Assembly: GCA_036346405.1 (NCBI GenBank)
Contig: CM070550.1
Span: forward strand, 11,380,115 to 11,444,114
Source: Phyllostachys edulis
Lineage: Eukaryota; Streptophyta; Magnoliopsida; Poales; Poaceae
Length of the DNA: 64,000 nucleotides
Reading direction: 5' to 3'
Under the pieces are notes generated by a model that did not search any database, was not told the origin of the DNA, and saw only the letters and a program-made list of their open reading frames with translations. This document shows positions 44,584-55,852 of this stretch, in pieces. Each line of letters begins with the position of its first letter. Within the stretch, counting starts at the first letter, position 1. The position numbers and the translations under genes are program-made.

Positions 44584-47549
44584 ATGGACCGAAATTTGGA
44601 TGTACACCGAGAACCGTGTGAGTGAAGAGTACATTAATGGCGTGTCTGCTTTTACAAGAGCTGCCGAGGAGGATATGTTGAATAAGGCGGAATATATGTC
44701 TTGTCCATGCATTATTTGCGAGAATCGAAGATGTTTAACAACCGAGCGCAGATCGAAGCACACTTGATTGAAGGGGTTTCAAAAAGGGTTATACATGTTG
44801 GACCGATCACGGTGAAGAGCATATTATCTGAAGTCAACGATATGCATATTATCTGAAGTCAACGATATCTTGCGAATGATATCGATTGTGGTTCCGATTT
44901 GGATAAGTGCATGATGACAATCTAGATCGGATGCTTCGCGATGCGAAGGAAGCGTGATGAGAGGAGTATGTTCAATTCGGGGCTTGATGGAGGACTCGGA
45001 GAAACCTTTGTTCCCGGCCGCAAGTCGGAATACACAAGGTTGTCATCGTGCTTAAAGCCGCTGAAATTGAAGGCAAGCAGCGGTTAGTCAGACAAGAGTT
45101 TCCGCAATTTGTTAGGTCCTTAGCGGACATGCTTCAGAGAGAAGCAGAGTTGCCCAAAATCACCTACAAAGCCAAGAAGGTTCTTTGTCCATTGGGAATG
45201 GAAGAAGAAAGAATCGTGCATGTCCGAATGACTGTATCATCTACCGTAACGAGTATATAAACATGCATGTATGTCCGGTGTGCAACGCATCCTGATACAA
45301 GCGTAAGAATCAATCAGATGAAGCCGAGGGAATCGAGGTGAAGAAATGACTTCTTGTTAAGGTGGCGTGGTATCTTCCTGTAATTCCCCATTTGAAGCGG
45401 TTTTTTGCGAACCCAAAGAATGCAAAACTGCTGTATTGGCACTCAGAGGAGGCGTAGAATGAGCGAAAGTTAAGACACCTGCTGATTCCGCCCGATGATG
45501 AGAAACATCGATAGGAGGTTTGCGGACTTGGTGCGGGCGAGGAATATAAGGTTTGGATTGAGCAGATGGAATGAATCCTTTCGGTAACATGAGCAACCGA
45601 CATAGCACTTGGGCGTGGCGCTCTGTATCTACAACCTTCCTTCTTGGTTGTGTATGAAGCAAGTATATTTTGTTGTCGATACTTATCCAAGGGCGAAGCA
45701 ACACAGGAATGATATTGATGTGTACCTAGCACCATTGATGGAAGATCTAAAAATCTTGTGGATTGAAGGGTATGGTATGGGATGCGTACAAACGAGAGAA
45801 CTTCACTTTGCGTTCCTTGTTGTTCTGCACCATAAATAATTATCCTGCTCTTGCTAATCTGTCGGGCCAGAGTACAAAAGAGGGCCAAAGCCTGTACTCA
45901 CTGCTTAGATGATACCGAGAGTGTGTGGCTGAATCACTTGCGTAAAACCGTGTACATGCGTCATCGTAGGTTCCTTTGGAGGGCTCACCCATACCGCAGG
46001 ATGAAGAAACAATTCGACGGAGAGAAGGAGGACAGTTCAGCTCCAAGGCATTTAAGCGGAAAAGAGGTCTATGATATGGTTAAGGATTTAGATGTTGTGC
46101 TTGGAAAGGGATGTAAATCGAGGACCCGTAAGAAGAACATGTGGAAGAAGAGATCAATATTTTGGGACTTACCTTATTGGGAGCACCTAGAAGTTCGCCC
46201 TTTGCATCGGCGTCATGCGTAGAAAAGAATGTATGTGATGACTTGATTGGTCTCTTCTTGAACATTCGTGACAAAACAAAGGATGGTGTCAGCATGCGGC
46301 TTGACTTGGTTGATATGGACATCGGACTGAGTTAGCACCAACAAGGACCGATAAAGGACCAGCGTACCTTCCCCGCTTGTTACACTCTGTCCAAGGCCGA
46401 AGAACCGAACTATGCGGTGCTTGCATGGTGTGAAAGTTTCGATCCGATTACTCGCCAACATGAAGAAACTTGTTTCGATGGAAGATTTGAAGTTAATTGG
46501 CATGAAGTCTCATGATTGTCATGTGTTGATGACACAAATGCTCCTGTTGCAATTAGAAGTATTTTACCGATCAAGGTCAGAGACAATCATGAGGTTGTGT
46601 TATTTCTTGAACACAATTGCTCGAAGGCCATCGATCGAAGGACTAGATGCTCTGCAGGCGAGGTGGTAGCGACTCTATGTGATCTTGAGATGTATTTCCC
46701 TCCGTCGTTTTTCGATATCATGGTCCATCTCATTGTTCATATTGTGAGGGAGATAAAGATGTGCGGGCCGTGTTCCTCGTAGCATGTACCGTTCGAGAGG
46801 TTCATGGGAATTCTCAAGTCATATGTCTGGAATCGATCTCGGCCAGAGGGCAACATCGTCGAAGGTTATCACGGTAGAAGAGGTCATTGAGTTCTGCGTC
46901 GATTACATGGCTCGGTCGAGCCGATGGGTGTGCCTCGATCTCGCCATGAGGGAGGCTTCGAGTATCGAGACCATCGGAAGGAAAGCAATCACTCCAAATA
47001 TGGATCGTATGCTCAAGCCCATTTCTGATCTTACAACACATGGTGAAGTGTCCCGTATATCGACCGGACAAGGACTTGCTTGACAATGAATCCGGTCGGC
47101 GGATGTTTGGATCACGAGACAACACAATGCAGACGGTTCAACCAATGGTTGAAGGAGCGACTTGCTAGGAGCTCGTCAAGTGATATCTTGACATGGTTGG
47201 CAAAAGGGCCAACATTTACTGAGTTGTAACATGGCGAGGATCGACATAAATGGGTACACATTCTATATGAGCTCGGGATATAAAAAGCACTAACGAACAG
47301 CGGTGTCGCATAGATGCATTCGATACCTATGGGTGAGGAGCTCCTACTATGGGCAAATAGAGGAGATATGGGAGCTCGACTCGTGCTTTTCAAGATCCCC
47401 TATTTGGTGCCGTTGGGTCCATCTCCCACGGTGAAGGTCAACAAGTGCGGCATCACTACCGTGGACCTCGAGCGTGTCGGATACAAAGGCGAACCATTCG
47501 TCTTGACTAACCAAGTTGTTCAAGTCTTCTATGTTACCGACGGCAAATA
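44584..47549 (+). pseudogene. CACTA TNP2-type transposase, decayed
   Basis: Fragments in order: the N-terminus MYTENRVSEEYINGVSAFTR with CPCIICENRRC; PLGMEEERIVHV with CPNDCILYRNEYINMHVCPV; PHLKRFFANPKNAKLLYWHS; KRSIFWDLPYWEHLEVR followed by HVEKNVCDDLIGLFLNI; a DUF4218-like part (AVEVV/ATLCDLEMYFPPSFFDIM, VHIVREIKMCGP, RFMGILKSYVWNRSRPEGNI); a DUF4216-like end (YKKH; VDLERVGYKGEPFVLTNQVV, QVFYVTDGK). Many stops and frame changes fall between them. The family moves CACTA elements by binding subterminal repeats. Confidence 0.88.
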
Positions 47550-47719
47550 AAGAAGCGCCACGTAGTTCTTCGTGGAAAAAGGAGGATTGTCGGAGTTGAA
47601 AATGTAGTGGACGAGTAAGAATACAATCAATTTGACGAGTTGCCTCCTTTGGAAAGCTTGACATAAGGGTCGAGGAAGAAGAACATGGCGAAACTAGCTA
47701 CATACTGCGTCGATCATCA

Positions 47720-48160
47720 TGAAGGGCTAATTTTTAAAGATTAATTGAACAATGTGTGTATATATATATGCGTTACGATGAATGGTTAATTTTAGTTCAT
47801 TTGAGTTAATTAATTGATTTGTCTTTGTGAAATGGATGTGATTGTTTCTCAAATGAATGTGAATTGGATGTATATACATGTACTTGTTGTCTTTTACGCT
47901 TGTTTGAGAGGGCATGGCTAGCATTTCCTAAGGCTAGCCAATAATGAATCTAGATATTAACCAATACAAAATAATATCACGAGACGGTTTAAACTACAAA
48001 CCGTCTTACATCACATATCACTGAGCGGTTGTTTATTAAAACCGTCATGATACATCTATATCACTGAGCGGTTCTAAGTTAGAGCAAATGCAGTGATAGT
48101 ATAATGTATCACTGAGCAGTTCTAATTTAGAACCGTCTGTGATATCCATCCCTATTTATA
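47720..48160. repeat. Internal copy of CACTA 3' terminal-type sequence
   Basis: 47720-47940 (GAATTGGATGT.., GTTTGAGAGGGCATGGCTAG, CTAGCCAATAA) is closely repeated at 53540-53700. 47980-48150 has GACGGTTTAAACT..AACCGTC and CACTGAGCGGTT repeats like element ends. It looks like the junction between two element copies, or an internal duplication. Confidence 0.75.
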
Positions 48161-48179
48161 TTAGGACTCTAGCTAGGGT

Positions 48180-48520
48180 TTGCCGCGCGCCACTCTCAAG
48201 CGATTAAGTTTCTCAACTCCTCTCGCTCCTCCTCCCCGAGCACTGTCGCCGTCCTCGGCGCCTGCGCCTCCTCGAGCAGCGTGACTCCTCCCGATCCCGT
48301 CGGCCTGCCTCCTCCTCGGCCAGCCGCGCCTCCCCGAGCCTCCTCCTCCTGACCGGTGTGCCTCCCCGAGCCCCCGCGCCTCCTGCCCCAAAGCCCGCCG
48401 CCTCCTCCCCTCCCAGGCAGCCGCGCCTCCCCTTCGACTCGCCCTCTTTGCTCTGGTCTTGCTCCTGCTCGTCCTTCTCCTCGCCCAAAGGTAACCAATG
48501 CCGAGTTCTTGACTCAGACA
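48180..48520. other. GC-rich leader-like block inside the CACTA
   Basis: Pyrimidine- and CTCC-rich sequence after the internal terminal-like repeats, resembling the 5' leader that follows 43.95 kb at the true left end. Open frames are compositional (Pro/Arg/Ser) and not supported as protein. Confidence 0.5.
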
Positions 48521-48844
48521 CCCCTTTCCCTAACTATTTCTATCAATAATCTGTCATGGTCCCTCATGATAATTGTACTTGTTTTAGGAATTTGTATTTG
48601 TTCTAGTCGATTATTCATATAGTATTTGTTTGATACTCTTTGGAATATATTGCAATGTGGTGTGGTGGGCTTGAGATGAATGCTCTGTGATGATAATAGT
48701 CTTGTCTTGAAATTGTTTTGATAATCGGGTTTGTACTTGAGCTCTAATTGGAATGCTTACTCTACATCGATAGCAATATCAAAATGTTAAATCTTAGCTT
48801 TATCTTTGATTTCATTTGTTCACATGATGTTCTATTTCTTGTGA

Positions 48845-49925
48845 AGATGTCTTGACTCATTACGAGTCATCGCGCCTCATGTGTTTGATGATGCACCATC
48901 CTCTGGAACAATATCCAAGCGTGGTAGAAGAAGAGGAATATCGAAAAGGCCGGGGCGATTTACCATCACGGAGGTCGATCGATCGGGACCCTATCAATCC
49001 TCGAAAGGCGGCGTCGCGTTCGGAGAGCGGTCGGAATAGTTGCGAGCGGGTCAAGATCACCTACGATTCGTGGAAGGTGGTGCGGACCACTTAGCTTCTT
49101 TGTCTTTGGCGGATATTCTCGCATCGTTCGAGATCCGGTAGAACACACGGACTCCGTCGACGACACGTGTTGCTTCTGGCGTGCAAAGCGTGGAAGAACT
49201 TCAAAACACGCTTGTCAAGAACTACGTGGAGAAAGATCCGAGGTGCCCTTCCACAAGTATCCATTCTTGGAAGAGTCTGGGCGAGTTTACGGCGAAGAAG
49301 ATGACAGATGAATTTAGGAGTGAAAGTCGGCGCTACGGCCCTCGGACAAAAAACAAGCACCCCACGGACTCGGCGCCGGCTGGTATGCGGGTAAAGCCCC
49401 AATATGGAGGGATCGGGAACAACAGCAAGCTGTTGAATGTCTCCTGCTATTTCGAGATCAGCGATGTGCACTCCGGCGGTGGTTATTTGCGAGGTTATGT
49501 GTTGGGCCTCTGAAGCGTACTTTCCAAACCCGAAGACCGGGAAGTGTCGGCGCTTTGGAAAGATGTCGAACTACCTAGTTTGTAATTACTCCATAACTTC
49601 ATAGGAAGTGAAATGACATGTCGGGCTATTGCGGAGATAACGCCGAGTGCACAATCTTCCCAAGGCTCATTCCAGGCAGACAGGAAGAAAGATATACTCT
49701 CTGCGGCCCTAGGAAGCAGTGAGCATCTGGGTCGCACGAGAGGCGCCGGTGTTTTTGTTACATGGGAACAATGGTTCCAAGCGGACTCGGATCGTCTAGG
49801 AGTAGGAAGAAACCAAAGCCGTAGCGATGCAAAGCTACGAGAGGATCTTCGTGCATCCTCGGACATGTGCTCCTTTGAAAAAATCGAGAGGAGGTCACTC
49901 AATCCTTGATTGGAGATTCGTGCAT
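48845..49925 (+). pseudogene. Plant transposase (Ptta/En/Spm, Transposase_24-like), decayed
   Basis: Pieces on the plus strand: SGRNSCERVKITYDSWKVV; LQNTLVKNYVEKDPRCPSTS; GEFTAKKMTDEFRSESRRYG; KNKHPTDSAPAGMRVKPQYG; YFPNPKTGKCRRFG-like text; GRTRGAGVFVTWEQWFQADS; RREDLRASSDMCSFEKIE. This order is that of the second gene of plant CACTA elements. Frame changes lie near 49090, 49180 and 49510. A Copia solo LTR follows at 50073. Confidence 0.75.
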
Positions 49926-50072
49926 CCGAGCAAAAGCAGATAGAGACCTTTGAGGAAAGGATTAGGGGATTGCAACTCCCAAATCAGTTGGAAGCCCCTG
50001 CCTCTACTGTGCTAGCCAGCCCCCCCAAACATCCGAGTAGCTGTGCGTCCAACCCTAACCCTACCACAATAG

Positions 50073-51662
50073 TGTTGGGATACGGGTAGGCTACAATAGC
50101 AACAATTCAAAATTTCTACCACGCAAACCAGGAAGCCAAGCAAGAAGATGATCCCAGATCATTACCACTAGACGCGCAGAGCAGCGGAAGAAGTGTCGAA
50201 GCAGCCTGGTCCAACGAAGAGCGCGTCGATGTACTGGTCGTAGTCGATCGTCCAGCGTCCTCGTTAGTTGATCGTCTCCTCCAGCACCTCTGCAGTTCCT
50301 TGCGAAGATCGCGGATCGTCCTTAAGCGCAACAACGTAGAAGCGCCTCTATGGTATCCACACGTCCAGGGAAGGAACAAACGTACGTCGGTGTGCTAGCA
50401 CCAAATCGCACGGGGAGGCACTCAAGAAGATGGCGGCTAGGGTTTTGGTAGGGCAACTTGCGTCAACACACCCGCTCCCAACAGCCTCATGCATCTCCTT
50501 ATATAGGCCCGTGACGGATCCTATCCAAAACTCTTTACGAATCGTATTCGTACTGGTTTGTTCCAACCCGTTAAGTGTGTGACCCGTTAGGTTCATGTGT
50601 AGTTCGGTTGTGACTGGAAACCCTTCCGACCACGAGTAAATAGCGGTTCCTAGCGAACATAACAATTCCGAATACACACAAATTATATTGGGCGAACCTT
50701 AATGCAATATGATCTCGACCGAGTCCTCATCACTTACGACTAGGTCCTCATCACTTACGACCAGGTCCTATCTCTATCTGACCGGTTCGTATTTGATCAC
50801 GACCAACTCGTAACTCCTTACGACTTGGTTTCGACCACTCTGTGATTACGTTCGACCGATCTCGACTTGCTTGTATCTCCATACGACCGGTCGTGGTCGG
50901 TCGAACTAACGTTTTTCTCATGTATTCTCCTTTGCCTCACGATATCTGGTTGAACTCGGGTGAGATGTTGTATCATCCATGAAGCTGTTCAATGCTTTCT
51001 CGATCGAGTATCGGATAACCTTATGTGGTGAACTCTTGACCATCGATTGGCATAACCATGCACTTTCTTTATCCGACCACTTGAGGGCGGAGATATCTCT
51101 CTGTTATGTTAGGAGGGCAAATCCATATCCAAACCGATCACATCCCTCTGCATGTTTCATAGCATACCCAAAGCTACCTTTATAACCACCCGATTCTGAC
51201 GGCGTTTGGCAACCCCTAAAGTGCTATTACACATGTAGGAAACCATCTTGATCTCGTGTCTAAGGATTATACATCATCATTGCTTGAGACCAACTAACGA
51301 CACATAGAATCATAACAATCTCAATAGTGTCTCAAGGTGGGTCTTATCCAACACCATGTTCTCTAACACGTGTCCACATTATTGATTCGATATCCCTATA
51401 TCCATGACCGGTGAAACATGGTCATCAATCAATACATGTGCTGATCGTAGAGTCACTAGTGCTCCGACCAGTGACTTTCGACCAGGGATACTTTTAAAAC
51501 GACATCATCATAAGTTAAAAAGAGTTTCACCAACAAGTCACATACTCGTTAATCTTTATGACTGATGATTCATTCAAGGAACAAGATAACATATTATCAA
51601 ATATTGTGAGAATAATGAAATATAATCATCTCTATGATTGCCTCTAGGGCATATTTCCAACA
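50073..51662 (-). mobile_element. Copia solo LTR, copy 2
   Basis: On the plus strand it runs TGTTGGGATACGGGTAGGCT (50073) to ..GGGCATATTTCCAACA (51662), with perfect target duplications AATAG at 50068-50072 and 51663-51667. The minus strand starts TGTTGGAAATATGCCCTAGA, as in Angela/BARE-like Copia LTRs. It is colinear with 23377-24983 across its length. It inserted into the second gene of the CACTA. Confidence 0.92.
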
Positions 51663-51667
51663 AATAG

Positions 51668-53480
51668 GTGACGACAAATTTTCCGTCGATGACATCCAGG
51701 TAATAATTATTATCTCTGGAATGCTCGATCCATTGATAGGCCTGTTGGAGTAGCTAATTTTGTATCGTTATGTGCGTAGGTGGCTATGAAGTGCAAGCTC
51801 CAAGTGAGATATGTCTCTGTTGCCCTAGATCTTGCTTGGGGCAGTGTATCCATCCGTTAGCCGGAGCTTTGGTGCAGTGCAAATCTAGCGCCGGGTTTCG
51901 CAAAAGTGAATGTGGGCGGTGTTTGTGCCAATTTCGAGGTAAATCCGTGAAAATTCCCCAAGCGATGAGGTCATGACTCTAGGGCAAGTCGTTGGAACAT
52001 TCATCCGATGGCCCAAGGAGGACATCCGCACGAGCTACTGCTCGGTGTCAACTTCATAGGAATGTCTCGCAATGACATCAAGTCCACGGGACTGACCGCA
52101 AAGCTACTGCACTAACACGGCAAGGGCCCATTGCATCACTTGCATCTACACCTCGTGCTCAGTCGACTCTTGTGAAGTTGACCTATATAAAGCGAGGCAG
52201 CAAGGGCAAGGGCAAATCGAAGACGAACAAGTCTCTCGATATCCCTTCTTCTTTGTTGGCGGAAATTCAAGCTAGGCGAGCCGTTGCTCGAGAAGTTAAA
52301 CGACCCTACCCTAGGATTTGGATTGCGTAATTGCATACATGGTACATGGAGCGATCCAACAAAATTTGGTTGATCAACGACGCTCGGGTTTCACCGTCAA
52401 GTTCAAGGAGGATCATTTTAACCACGTGTATCAAGGCGCTATCTTCACGGTGACCTTCGACGACTTGTTACATCTCTTCAACCTCGGCGAGCTCGGCGTC
52501 TCACTCATACGATCTTTGGACCTTTGTAAGTGTGTACAATCATGGTCAATGTTAGGTGTAATATCAATAAATGCTATATATAACTCCTAGCTTTTGTATA
52601 ATAGATACATGATCTCTGAAGCGAAAGAAGGAAATCACCGGTAGGTTTCCTTGACCCACACATTGTCTCAGAGCAAAGCATCACGGCGAATGCAACATTA
52701 AATCGAGAATTACGTTATAGATTTTTTCATGGCTCGCGCAACAAGGAATTCATACTTTTGCCCTACAACCGTAAGTAAGTAGTGTTGCACTCTGGCTATA
52801 CTTGTTGATTTGTACTTTATAAGCAACACGAACTTAGGTTTAATGACCATCTTGACATACGTGTAGCTACCACTAGATTCTAATTGTAATTATACCAAAA
52901 GCAATCGTAATATACCTAGATTCCCTACATAGGGCCACTCACAACTTCACAATTATCAGGAATTTAATCATCGTAAACACATTTCCTCCATAGAAACTCT
53001 ATTGTAGTCTTTCCTTCCTTTGCAATGGCTAAGGCTAACTTCTTGGAGTCACGAGGGTGTTCGACGTGTTACATGCTAGAGGATGGAATATCAAGGGAAG
53101 AATTTGTCACATGATCAAAAATTCCGGTACTTGCTAGTTAGTACACATTAATCCTATATAACACTTAGCGATAATGCCTCTCGAACTAACCAATTCTATT
53201 TTTGCGGTGCCAAAGGCCACGGCCGCATAGCGTCTGTGGATACTATGTTTGCCACAACATGCAACTACTCATCGGTTCCGCGATCACGAATGATCCTCAG
53301 GTTTGTCAATCTTTCAACAATTATTTCATATATACTTACCAATTTATATAAGCCCGAATTTAATCTTCCTATCGACAGGTTGTGACCATCGATTTAAGCT
53401 GCGTTGGAACAGAGCGAGCTCATAAAAGTTCGATCATACCTTGCGTCATTCCTTTACAGACAGGTCATAAATCTAGATGG
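51668..53480 (+). pseudogene. C-terminal part of CACTA gene 2 with Ulp1 protease-like region
   Basis: Plus-strand text includes the SRLLTVDLYKARQQGQGQI-like basic stretch around 52180, then DEDHFNHVYQGA-like text (KFKEDHFNHVYQGAIFTVTF, DDLLHLFNLGELGVSLIRSL), GFLDPHIVSEQSITANATL and RNKEFILLPYN (52640-52770). This matches the region before and within Ulp1-like (C48) domains carried by many plant CACTA elements. The catalytic His/Asp/Cys block is not convincingly readable, so function is lost or the domain is too decayed. Confidence 0.55.
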
Positions 53481-53539
53481 GAGTTTCCACAGTGTAGATT
53501 GAACTTGATTGGGATAGATTGAACATAATGGTACATGTG

Positions 53540-54071
53540 TGTAAATTAATGTACATTAATGGTTAAAGTTAATTGATTTGTGAATTGGATGTGCTTGTTT
53601 CGAAATGAATGCAATTTTGATGTGCTACGAAATGAATGCGAATTGGATGTGCTTGTTTGAGAGGGCATGGCTAGCATTTCTGAGGCTAGCCAATAAGCGT
53701 AAATAGATTTAGCGGTGCAAAAGACTACCACAGGCGGTGCAGTAGATGAAACCAAATGCAGTGATAATGATTTTACCTGAGCGATGCAGAGATGAAACCG
53801 TGCGTGATAGTCGACTATCACGAAGGTTTCATCTACGCATCGCTCGTCTGTAGTTGACTATCACGAGATGGTTTCATCTGAGACCATCTGTGGTAGTCGA
53901 GTATCACATCGGTTTCATCTACAAATAAATGCGTGATAGTATGTATTCTGAGCGGTTTAAAAACCGTGCTGTGATGACCTCATGCATTCTTGACCCATAA
54001 ACTCGGGCGGCTCACGGGCAAATGCGTGATGGCGTTACGAACCGTCTGTGAAGGCCTTTTCTGTAGTAGTG
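53540..54071. repeat. CACTA 3' subterminal repeat zone
   Basis: Contains GAGAGGGCATGGCTAGC, repeated words GATAGTCGACTATCACGA, GGTTTCATCT, CTGAGCGGTTTAAAAACCG and AACCGTCTGTGA, ending in the CACTA terminus. These inverted short words are the transposase-binding type of repeat in this superfamily. Confidence 0.85.
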
Positions 54072-54074
54072 AGT

Positions 54075-55253
54075 TATTTTTCACCATACTCTTCTTCATT
54101 CTCTACGTGGAGACCGTTAGCGCGAATATCTTTAAAGTTTAAGAGAGTTCTAGTCGATTCTGTATACAACAAAGCTTCTTCAATGACCAATATTGTGCTC
54201 ATCGAGAGTATAATTGTGGCTCTTCTTGAGCCTATTATACAAGTATCGCTTCCTGCAATTGTCATAAGACTACCAACATTTTTACTAATCGACTAAAATT
54301 TTTTTGTCTCTCTTAAGATGGTATTCGTTGTGCCGCTATCCGCTAAGCACACTTCCTCCATAGGGCGCCACACGCTGCAGCACATGGCAAACACGTGACC
54401 GATTTCCCCATGTGCCACATTTGTAGCAACTTTGGTCTTGCTGACCATAGGGCTTCTCATCATGCTTCTTTTCTCCGCGCTTCTTGGCTTGAGCATTTTG
54501 CTTGGTCTTGCGACCCATGACCTTACCCTTCTTGCCTCTTTCCTTTGAGTGAGGCTTCCTCACCTTGTAGCTGCTAGCATTGACTTTATGGCCAACTTTG
54601 CTACTAGGCGGCTGTGAGATGTAGTTCTTTCTTATAACCTCATCTTGACCTTCCGCTACTTGCATGATGTCAATCAGTTCGACATACTCCTTGTAGCCAT
54701 CTTGACGGTAGTTGCGTGCGGATTGCACCGCATTCGGGTGAAAGGTAGAGAGGATTTTCTCAATCTTCTCCTCGTCAGTGATTGCCTTACCACAGAGTTG
54801 AAGATTGGTACAAATTCTGTGCAAAGTAGAGTTGTACTCCCCCACGGTCTTGTAGTCAGCAAAACGTAGTTGGTTCCATTCCTGCTCTACACGAGGAAGG
54901 ATGGTGTACTTTAGCTTCTCGAACTGCTTCTTCAGGGCGGTCCATAAAGCTAGTGCGTTCTTCCCTGTCATATACACATTCTTGAGCATTAAGCAGAGAT
55001 GGTGTCTGAGGAAATAAAGTGCCTGATCATTTTCCTCAGCAGTTGGAGTGACATCCTTCGAAGTGCCAAGTCCAATAGCAGCATGGAGCTTCTTTGTTCC
55101 AAGTACGATCTCAACATCTGATGCCCAAGTTAAGTAATTCTGGCCATGCTGGGCCAACTCTTCGAACTCCTGGTTTGTAATGCTAGTCATCTGCATATTC
55201 ATGCAAAAAGTGCTTAAGATTACTTCTGGTAATTTGCATAAAAATGGTTGCAA
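54075..55253 (-). pseudogene. Copia gag and protease
   Basis: The gag frame is open 54336-55253 on the minus strand: TSITNQEFEELAQHGQNYLT, WASDVEIVLG, DQALYFLRHHLCLMLKNVYM, ALWTALKKQFEKLKYTILPR, LHRICTNLQLCGKAITDEEK, ILSTFHPNAVQSARNYRQDG. A zinc knuckle follows with the His replaced by Asn (CYKCGTWGNRSRVC). A frame change then gives EVCLADSGTTNTILRETKK with the protease DSG. The CACTA insertion is at 54072. Initiation is probably the internal Met before TSITNQEF. Confidence 0.88.
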
Positions 55254-55574
55254 AGATTATCATAATGTTCTTGTATTTTTCTAAGCATTTTTTCCTAATT
55301 TACTGCTATTTCAGTGATTAAAAGCAATATAAACAATCACAAATAATCAAAACAGTAAATACAATACAAAAATTGCATAGAAATAACAATAGCAAAGTTA
55401 AACATGCTTCAAATGCAAAAATTGTTTCAAAAAATGAATTCTCGAACCCCTTTTTTTGCTGGAAAATGAATTTTCGGCGAATTCTGCAATTTCTAGGGGT
55501 TAAATCGTGAAATTTTAGTTTTGAGAAACATTTTCGTGTAATTTTCAGAAACTCCGAGGGGTTTTCAGAAACAA

Positions 55575-55759
55575 TGCAAGAAGACACGAACAGAATAATA
55601 GATTGAATACAGAGATATAAGGGGACTTCAGGCTTCTCTTTATTGCTCTTCTGAAAACTATCTACAATGTTGCGGTCCCCCTCCTTTATATAGCCTACCG
55701 GATGGATGAGGAGGCCAACATGGGCCCAAGGCTGCCGGCCTGGGCCCAGTTTCTTAACA
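55575..55759 (-). repeat. Copia 5' LTR
   Basis: Upper LTR of the minus-strand Copia; on the minus strand TGTTAAGAAACTGGGCCC to ..GTCTTCTTGCA. It differs from 42080-42265 by roughly 25-30 substitutions by eye, suggesting an old insertion. Confidence 0.82.
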
Positions 55760-55852
55760 AATTTATTTGGGTTCTGTTTAGCGTTACGATGGATTTAAGC
55801 ATTCCCTGTATTTAAATAATAATTAGTTGGAAGTATCTTTCTAGACGGCGCA

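Larger units (their letters stand above)
43754..54071 (+). mobile_element. CACTA (En/Spm) element, 10.3 kb, probably composite
   Basis: Ends are CACTACTACAGAAATG (43754) and CTTTTCTGTAGTAGTG (ending 54071), with 3-bp target duplications AGT (43751-43753, 54072-54074). Subterminal repeats ACAGACGGTT / AACCGTCTGT occur near both ends. Similar repeats also occur in the middle (47980-48150), directly after a 200-bp block (47720-47940) that repeats at 53540-53700 before the true 3' end. It contains a TNP2-like pseudogene, a second transposase-type gene and a Ulp1-like region. It splits the minus-strand Copia. Confidence 0.88.
42080..55759 (-). mobile_element. Copia retrotransposon (minus), split by a CACTA element
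   Basis: Short LTRs of 186 bp (42080-42265) and 185 bp (55575-55759) share TTCTCTTTATTGCTCTTCT, CTACAATGTTG, CCTCCTTTATATAG and end TTTCTTAACA. On the minus strand they begin TGTTAAGAAACTGGGCCC. Between them lie gag and protease (54075-55253), then the CACTA, then integrase (42613-43750). RT and RNase H are almost entirely absent between 42266 and 42612. Outer 5-bp duplications do not match clearly. Net Copia length is about 3.4 kb. Confidence 0.85.

Noticed and set aside
48173..48622. Overlapping Gly/Arg- and Pro-rich frames up to about 100 residues
   Set aside because: CTCC-rich leader block of the CACTA element; compositional.
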